The position numbers and the translations under genes are program-made. This document shows positions 41,624-46,360 of a stretch of DNA of 46,360 nucleotides, piece by piece. This DNA is from Sphingobium sp. (lineage in GTDB: Bacteria; Pseudomonadota; Alphaproteobacteria; Sphingomonadales; Sphingomonadaceae): the NCBI GenBank assembly GCA_013911745.1, contig JACESO010000013.1:1-46360 (forward strand). The letters run 5' to 3'. Position 1 is the first letter of the stretch; every line of letters starts with the position of its first letter. A model generated the notes under the pieces. It was not told where the DNA came from. It saw nothing but the letters and a program-made list of their open reading frames with translations, and did no database searches.

Positions 41624-44011
41624 TTATGCCCGCTGGCCGCCGATGGCCGCCATCAAGGCGGCCTGATCATAACGATATATGCTGCCATCCTCCTGCGGAC
41701 CGGCAGGCCGCGGCGAAGCGCGAAGATGCACGACCCGGCATCCGATCATCTCGGCCGCCTGCACGGCATCGGGATCGGTGCATAAAACCACGTCGGCCGG
41801 ATCGACCGCCCCGTCTGCGGGCAATCCCAGAATCACGTCATGGCCCGCCTGACGCAGTAGCGGGGCCAATATCTCGCGCGTCCAGCCGTCCTGGCTGTCG
41901 GCGAGCAGGCAACGTCCCTGCGTGCGCTCGGCGATCGCGCTGTCAGGCAAAGCCGCAAACAGAGCGAAGGGATTGAGCACTTCAAGATGCTCACCATCGA
42001 TCACCGCAACGCCGCTTATAACCCCCTGCATCGCAACCATGTCGGGCACGGCCGGCATCTGGACGATGTCCAGCACAGCCGCGACGGGATAGCAGGCCTC
42101 GCTCCGGTCGTCCCGCAAACGCAGGGCACATACCTTGTCGCGATCGAAGCTGTGTAAGCCGTTGGCCACGGGCACAAGGCGGCCGTCGAGCCGGACGAAT
42201 GCCTGCCCGCCGGACCGGCCGAAAAGGCTGGCATCGATATCCTCGACCCGTTCGATCAACGACAGCTTCAACAGTCGCCGCTCACCGGACAATTCCTCGA
42301 ACCGAAGCGCGGCCACCATCTCGGCGCTCTCGTCCGCACCGGCTCGTTCTTCGGAGTGCCGCGTCGTGCGGTCGTCGGCCATATCCGGCAGGTTCGCCGC
42401 GCTTGCCAGCCCAGCGGCGTCCAGCAGAAGCATCGGTTTGCCATTGTCGGGCAGCGTCATGCCGGCATAGACGCCCGTCGCCATCACCAGGGGCGATGCC
42501 GGTCGAATGACCAGTTCCTCATGATTGTCGACAGCCGACACCCCCATGGCGAAGGGCGTGCCAGTGGCCGATCGCACCACCATGATGGCGCGCGGACCGG
42601 ATTGGACAGGCTTTTCCATGCCCAAAACATCTTCCAGGTCCAGCATGGAATGACGCACGGACCGGATGGTCGCGATTTTTGCGCCGCCGACATGGCTGAT
42701 GGTCAGCATGTCGTTGTTGTCGTGCAGGATTTCGATGACGGCGGCCCGCGGAATAGCGAAATGCTGCCCCCCCGCGCGGACGATGAGGCCCGGGATGATG
42801 GTCAGCGTCAACGGCACCCGCAGCGTGATGATGAGCCCCTGCCCCGGCTGGTTGTCGAGCGCTATGACCCCGCCGATCCGCTCCACATTGGCGCGCACGA
42901 CGTCCATGCCAACGCCGCGACCGGAAATCGCCGTGACCTGATTTGCGGTCGACAGGCCGGGTTGGAAGATGAGGTCCAGCTTTTCCGTTTCGGACATGCG
43001 GGTGGCCGCCTCGGGGGTCAGCCGTCCCGCTGAGACCGCCTTGTCCACCAACCGTTTCGTGTCGATGCCTGCGCCATCGTCCGCGATGGCGATGACGATC
43101 TGGTTGCCCGACTGCCGCGCCTCCAAGCGCAGATTGCCCGCCTCAGGCTTGCCCGCCGCGCGTCGCTTCTCGGGCGTCTCGATGCCATGATCGATGCTGT
43201 TGCGGACGATATGGGTAAGAGGGTCGACGACCATCTCCACCATTTCCCGATCCATCTCGACATCGCCGCCTTCAAGGCTGAGGTCGATGCGCTTGCCCAG
43301 TTCACGGCCCAGGTCGCGCACCATGCGCGGAATGGCTGCGAAGAGCCGGTCGACACGCTGCATGCGGGTCTTGGAAATGACGTCGCGCATGTCGGCGACG
43401 CAGGTCGACAACCGTTCGAACACATTGTCCAGTTCGGGGTCGGCGGTGCGTTCCCGCAACTTGCGGGACAGTTCATTGCGCGCCAGCACCATGTCCGATA
43501 CGCCGTTCATCAACTGGTCGATCAGACTCAAAGGCAGGCGTATGGTGCGCGGCCCCGACTGAGCGCCGCCCTGGCGGGGCGTGACTGCCGCAACGGCCTG
43601 AGGCTCGTTCACCGATGTCGATACGCCATCCCCTTCATCGTCCGCCTTCGCCTGCAGCGCGGCGATCAGGAAATCGTCGTTTTCGTTCGGCAGGGCAGCA
43701 CCCGCCGCCACCGCCTCCGCCAGTTCGCCGATGCGATCCATGATACCCAGCACGGCGCTGACCGTCGCTGGGTCCGCGGTTCTTTTCCCCGCCCTTATGT
43801 CGGACAGCACGTCTTCCGCCGCATGGCTCAGCCGTTCGAAGCGCGGCAGGTTCAAAAAGCCGCAGCTTCCCTTGACCGTGTGGAAGAAGCGGAAGATGGC
43901 GTCCAGACGATCGCTGTCGGACGGATCGGCCTCCCACGCAACGACTTCGCCGGCAAGCGCCTCCAGCGTCTCCTGCGTTTCCGATATGAATTCCTGAAGT
44001 AGATCGTCCAT
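41624..44011 (-). CDS. cheA: Chemotaxis histidine kinase CheA with extended C-terminus
   Basis: A 795-aa kinase. P1 (Hpt) has the phospho-acceptor H44 in FFHTVKGSCGFL. A short linker leads straight to the dimerisation helix (LSLIDQLMNGVSDMVLARNE), so no clear P2 is seen. The ATPase domain has HIVRNSIDHGIETPEKR, IADDGAGID and SGRGVGMDVVRANVERIGG. It is followed by a CheW-like P5 domain. A second CheW-like region (about 565-700) and a degenerate receiver-like end (RCLLADSQDGWTREILAPLL) follow. ATG 44011 has AAGG 9 nt upstream. It is first in the che operon. Confidence 0.94.
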   Translation of the reverse strand: MDDLLQEFISETQETLEALAGEVVAWEADPSDSDRLDAIFRFFHTVKGSCGFLNLPRFERLSHAAEDVLSDIRAGKRTADPATVSAVLGIMDRIGELAEAVAAGAALPNENDDFLIAALQAKADDEGDGVSTSVNEPQAVAAVTPRQGGAQSGPRTIRLPLSLIDQLMNGVSDMVLARNELSRKLRERTADPELDNVFERLSTCVADMRDVISKTRMQRVDRLFAAIPRMVRDLGRELGKRIDLSLEGGDVEMDREMVEMVVDPLTHIVRNSIDHGIETPEKRRAAGKPEAGNLRLEARQSGNQIVIAIADDGAGIDTKRLVDKAVSAGRLTPEAATRMSETEKLDLIFQPGLSTANQVTAISGRGVGMDVVRANVERIGGVIALDNQPGQGLIITLRVPLTLTIIPGLIVRAGGQHFAIPRAAVIEILHDNNDMLTISHVGGAKIATIRSVRHSMLDLEDVLGMEKPVQSGPRAIMVVRSATGTPFAMGVSAVDNHEELVIRPASPLVMATGVYAGMTLPDNGKPMLLLDAAGLASAANLPDMADDRTTRHSEERAGADESAEMVAALRFEELSGERRLLKLSLIERVEDIDASLFGRSGGQAFVRLDGRLVPVANGLHSFDRDKVCALRLRDDRSEACYPVAAVLDIVQMPAVPDMVAMQGVISGVAVIDGEHLEVLNPFALFAALPDSAIAERTQGRCLLADSQDGWTREILAPLLRQAGHDVILGLPADGAVDPADVVLCTDPDAVQAAEMIGCRVVHLRASPRPAGPQEDGSIYRYDQAALMAAIGGQRA

Positions 44012-44090
44012 TCCAGCCGGCCTTATGGATGCGCGCGGAGGCACCATGGCTGCGGCGTGGTTAAGGGGCCGTTAAAGGCGCGCTGCATTG

Positions 44091-44122
44091 AAAAAGGCGC
44101 TGCGAGCGATCGCAGCGCCTTT
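44091..44122. terminator. Strong bidirectional hairpin terminator
   Basis: AAAAGGCGCTGCGA, loop GCGA, then TCGCAGCGCCTTTT give a perfect 14-bp stem. On the minus strand it is followed by TTTTTCAAT and terminates the small lipoprotein gene ahead of cheA. Confidence 0.88.
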
Positions 44123-44148
44123 TCGCATCGTTCGTGGCGGAAGCAGCC

Positions 44149-44418
44149 TTACTGCTTCTTCTCCACGGCATCCTCGGCCTTATCGCCCTCTTCGCGCGTG
44201 GCATCCGCCTTGTTCTCCAGCGAGTCGGCGGCATTTTCCGCCGCGGCTTCGGCGTTGCCGGTCAGATTGTCGGCCATGGCTTCCATATTGTCGGCCTGAT
44301 TGTCGAGTGCGTCCGCCTTGTTCTCATAAGCGTTCTCGACCTTGTTCTCCTGCTTGGAATCGCAAGCGGCCAAGGTAACCATGCTGGCAAGGCCAAGGAC
44401 AGCGACAAAGGTTTTCAC
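44149..44418 (-). CDS. Small Ala/Asn-rich lipoprotein
   Basis: An 89-aa protein starting at GTG 44418, with AGGAGA 7 nt upstream. A signal peptide (VAVLGLASMVTLAAC) ends in a lipobox LAAC, predicting a lipid-anchored product. The mature part consists of a repeated ENKADALDNQADNMEA type pattern of Ala, Asn, Asp and Glu in heptads, probably a single coiled-coil helix (DNQADNMEAMADNLTG, ENAADSLENKAD), as in Lpp-like or entericidin-like lipoproteins. The name and function are unknown. A strong terminator follows. Confidence 0.75.
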   Translation of the reverse strand: MKTFVAVLGLASMVTLAACDSKQENKVENAYENKADALDNQADNMEAMADNLTGNAEAAAENAADSLENKADATREEGDKAEDAVEKKQ

Positions 44419-44563
44419 GGCGATTTCTCCTGTTATGCCCCCTAGGGCTGACGTCATTCGGCACCGGGTCCGGCCGGCGCCAAGCCACCCCGAACCCTGA
44501 CGCCGATCAACCGGCCGCACGCGCTATGGTTCCCATCACAGGCTCGTTTCGTCGCAAAAACGA

Positions 44564-45001
44564 TTATTTTTTCAATGAGTCGCGAATTTCTCGCAGCAGG
44601 ACGATGTCCTCCGGCGTGGGCGCGGGCGCCGCCGTCTCAGGCTCCGGCTTGTGCGTCAGCCTGTTCACCAGCTTCACCAGCAGGAAGATGATGAAGGCGA
44701 GAATCAGGAAGTTGACGAGCACGGTCAGGAACTCACCCCAGCCGAACATCGCGACGCCTGCCGCCTTCAAATCGGCGTAGCTCTCGGGGTTGCCCTTGAA
44801 CCCGGCGGGTATTTCACCCAGCCGCAGGAAGTAGCCGGAAAAGTCCGCTCCGCCGAAAATGAAACCCACGACCGGCATGATGAGATCGTCGGTCAGCGAC
44901 TTCGTGATCGTGGCAAAGGCCCCGCCAATGATGACGCCGACCGCCAGATCCATCACATTGCCGCGATTGATGAATGTCTTGAATTCGGAAACAAGCCCCA
45001 C
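44564..45001 (-). CDS. mscL: Large-conductance mechanosensitive channel MscL
   Basis: MscL opens under membrane tension to release solutes in osmotic downshock. The 145-aa subunit has the N-terminal helix and TM1 ([20 protein letters not shown] then [11 protein letters not shown]), a periplasmic loop, TM2 ([20 protein letters not shown]) and a cytoplasmic tail with [20 protein letters not shown] as in most homologues. It lies between the small lipoprotein and the divergent lemA gene. Confidence 0.96.
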   Translation of the reverse strand: MGLVSEFKTFINRGNVMDLAVGVIIGGAFATITKSLTDDLIMPVVGFIFGGADFSGYFLRLGEIPAGFKGNPESYADLKAAGVAMFGWGEFLTVLVNFLILAFIIFLLVKLVNRLTHKPEPETAAPAPTPEDIVLLREIRDSLKK

Positions 45002-45102
45002 GGGACGCCCTTTCGATAGCCAATGACAATCTTCAGGATGGCCCGTTGCGCCGTGAGGAGCAACGTCCTATTTCCATGGCGAAACAAAGCCGAGGATGTT
45101 CC

Positions 45103-45705
45103 ATGACGCGCATGCGCCGCTTTTACGCCCTGCTTCTGCCCATCATGGGCGCGCTATCCCTGTCTGCCTGCGGCATCAACAGTGTGCCGACCGCCGAGGA
45201 AGAAGCGAAGGCCAAGTGGGCGGACGTTCAGGCGCAATATCAGCGCCGCGCCAACCTGACCGGCAACTTGGTTGCGACGGTGAAGGCCGCCGGCAAGCAG
45301 GAGCAGGAGACCCTGACCCGCGTCACCGAAGCCCGGGCGAAGGCAACGTCCATTCAGATCAACGCTGAAGACCTGTCCGATCCGGCCAAGGTCGCCCAGT
45401 ATCAGGCGGCGCAGGCGCAGCTGAGCCAGGGGCTCGGGCGCCTGCTCGCCTCGGTCGAAGCCTATCCCGACCTCAAGACCAACGAAAATTTCCTCCAACT
45501 CCAGTCCCAGCTTGAGGGCACGGAGAACCGCATCGCGGTCGCCATCCGCGACTATAATGGCGCGGTTCAGGCCTATAATACCCGCATCCGCACCTTCCCG
45601 GACGCCATCGGCGCGAAGCTGATCCACGGCGCAAAGCCGATGACGCCCTTCCAGGCGACCACGCCGGGCGCGGAGGAAGCGCCGAAGGTCGACTTCGGCA
45701 ACTGA
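45103..45705 (+). CDS. lemA: LemA family lipoprotein
   Basis: A 200-aa LemA protein. The N-terminal signal ends with LSAC, a lipobox, so it is probably lipid-anchored. LemA features are visible: WADVQAQYQRRANLTGNLVA, TVKAAGKQEQETLTRVTEAR, then LASVEAYPDLKTNENFLQLQ and YNGAVQAYNTRIRTFPDAIG. The family forms helical bundles of unknown function at the envelope. The start is supported by GAGGA 6 nt upstream. It is followed at once by a TPM-domain gene, the usual pairing. Confidence 0.93.
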   Translation: MTRMRRFYALLLPIMGALSLSACGINSVPTAEEEAKAKWADVQAQYQRRANLTGNLVATVKAAGKQEQETLTRVTEARAKATSIQINAEDLSDPAKVAQYQAAQAQLSQGLGRLLASVEAYPDLKTNENFLQLQSQLEGTENRIAVAIRDYNGAVQAYNTRIRTFPDAIGAKLIHGAKPMTPFQATTPGAEEAPKVDFGN

Positions 45706-45710
45706 CCTAG

Positions 45711-46360
45711 GTGCTCCGCCGCTTTCTTCTTGCCTTCCTGCTGCTGGCGATGACGCCAGCAGCCGGGGCGCAGAGCTTCCCCAAGTTCGACGACAGCGGG
45801 GTCGTGGATGCGGCGAACCTGCTCGATCCCGCACAGGAACAGGCGCTCAGCCAGAAGCTGATCGCGCAGAAGAAGGCGAGCGGCCGGTCGCTGGTGGTGG
45901 CCACCATTCCCGACCTCCAGGGCTATGACATTGCCGATTATGGCTATCGGCTGGGTCGTGCCTGGGGCGTCGGCGACAAACAGGATCAAGGCGCTTTGCT
46001 GATCGTCGCGCCCACCGAACGCAAGATCCGCATCGAGGTCGGCTACGGGCTCGAAGGCATATTGACTGACGCCCTGTCTTCCAAAATCGTGCGTAACGAC
46101 ATAGCGCCCCGCTTCAAGGCCGGCGACATGGCGGGCGGCATTAATGCCGGCGTTGACGCGATCACCAGCCTCCTTGCCCTGCCGCCGGATGAGGCGCGTC
46201 AGCGCGCCGCGCAGGCGGAGCAGGAGGTGCGACATGGGAATGACGGCGGGGGCGGCATTCTCGCTTTCTGGATCATCCTCTTCGTCGTCTTCTTCGTCGC
46301 GCTCCCGCTCCTTTCCCGGGCACGCGGGGGACGCCGCTATCGCAGCGGCGGGGGCGTACC
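45711..46360 (+). CDS. TPM-domain (YgcG family) protein, C-terminus cut off by window end
   Basis: This is a partial gene that stays open to the end of the window (at least 216 codons). It starts at GTG 45711, 5 nt after the lemA stop, with the signal peptide LRRFLLAFLLLAMTPAAGAQ. The TPM domain follows: FDDSGVVDAANLLDPAQEQA, then VVATIPDLQGYDIADYGYRL, GRAWGVGDKQDQGALLIVAP and EVGYGLEGILTDALSS. A Gly-rich linker leads to a membrane helix (ILAFWIILFVVFFVALPLLS) and an Arg/Gly-rich end. The LemA-TPM pair is common. The function, perhaps in envelope or photosystem-type assembly, is not settled. Confidence 0.85.
   Translation, partial: MLRRFLLAFLLLAMTPAAGAQSFPKFDDSGVVDAANLLDPAQEQALSQKLIAQKKASGRSLVVATIPDLQGYDIADYGYRLGRAWGVGDKQDQGALLIVAPTERKIRIEVGYGLEGILTDALSSKIVRNDIAPRFKAGDMAGGINAGVDAITSLLALPPDEARQRAAQAEQEVRHGNDGGGGILAFWIILFVVFFVALPLLSRARGGRRYRSGGGV

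Overview
This is a GC-rich window from an alphaproteobacterial chromosome, most likely family Sphingomonadaceae (Sphingobium/Sphingomonas-like). The evidence is the gene order lysC next to ubiG, the pckA / chvI-chvG-hprK-rapZ-EIIA-HPr island, the ffh-rpsP-rimM-trmD-rplS operon, an Ala/Glu-rich tail on S16, a TonB-dependent receptor of the kind abundant in this family, and scattered 'CCCAGC...GCTGGG' palindromic repeats. It looks like core chromosome. I see no CRISPR array, insertion sequence, prophage or tRNA. The species call is inference from gene content.

Layout. 1-4.9 kb: a double-hairpin repeat, aspartate kinase, a 60-aa membrane peptide, UbiG, a DUF1206 membrane protein, a CitE-like lyase and an orphan HTH protein. 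5-9.5 kb: a Tat-exported DUF885 protein, an acyltransferase, a ferredoxin-NADP reductase and a small EF-hand-like protein. 9.5-15.8 kb: PEP carboxykinase, divergent from the ChvI/ChvG two-component system, which continues into HPr kinase, RapZ, a mannose-type EIIA and HPr. This links carbon flux, a regulatory phosphorelay and envelope sensing. 15.8-22.6 kb: AI-2E family permease, SPOUT RNA methyltransferase, MFS transporter, GNAT acetyltransferase and TonB receptor. 22.7-26.6 kb: the ffh-to-rplS translation/SRP operon, with a small membrane gene between rimM and trmD. 27-33 kb: amino-acid permease, the dapF-mtaB-ftsY-yciB block, and sodB. 33-35.8 kb: a chemoreceptor with an overlapping small partner, and a ferredoxin/J-domain pair. 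35.8-38.6 kb: a ComEC-like hydrolase, RNase P RNA and an AmpD-type amidase. 38.7-44 kb: cheA-cheW-cheY-cheB-cheR. 44.1 kb to the end: a small lipoprotein, MscL, LemA and the start of a TPM-domain protein.

The observation I consider most novel is a 49-bp leader present twice, about 22 kb apart. One copy precedes the exported DUF885 putative peptidase and the other precedes the amino-acid permease, at almost the same distance from the start codon (21 and 20 nt). Each copy carries an intact 10-codon upstream ORF. Just past its stop codon lies a purine run that can pair with bases next to the start codon of the main gene, enclosing that gene's Shine-Dalgarno sequence. This suggests an undescribed cis-regulatory RNA or leader-peptide switch for peptide/amino-acid genes, but it rests on two copies and no experiment.
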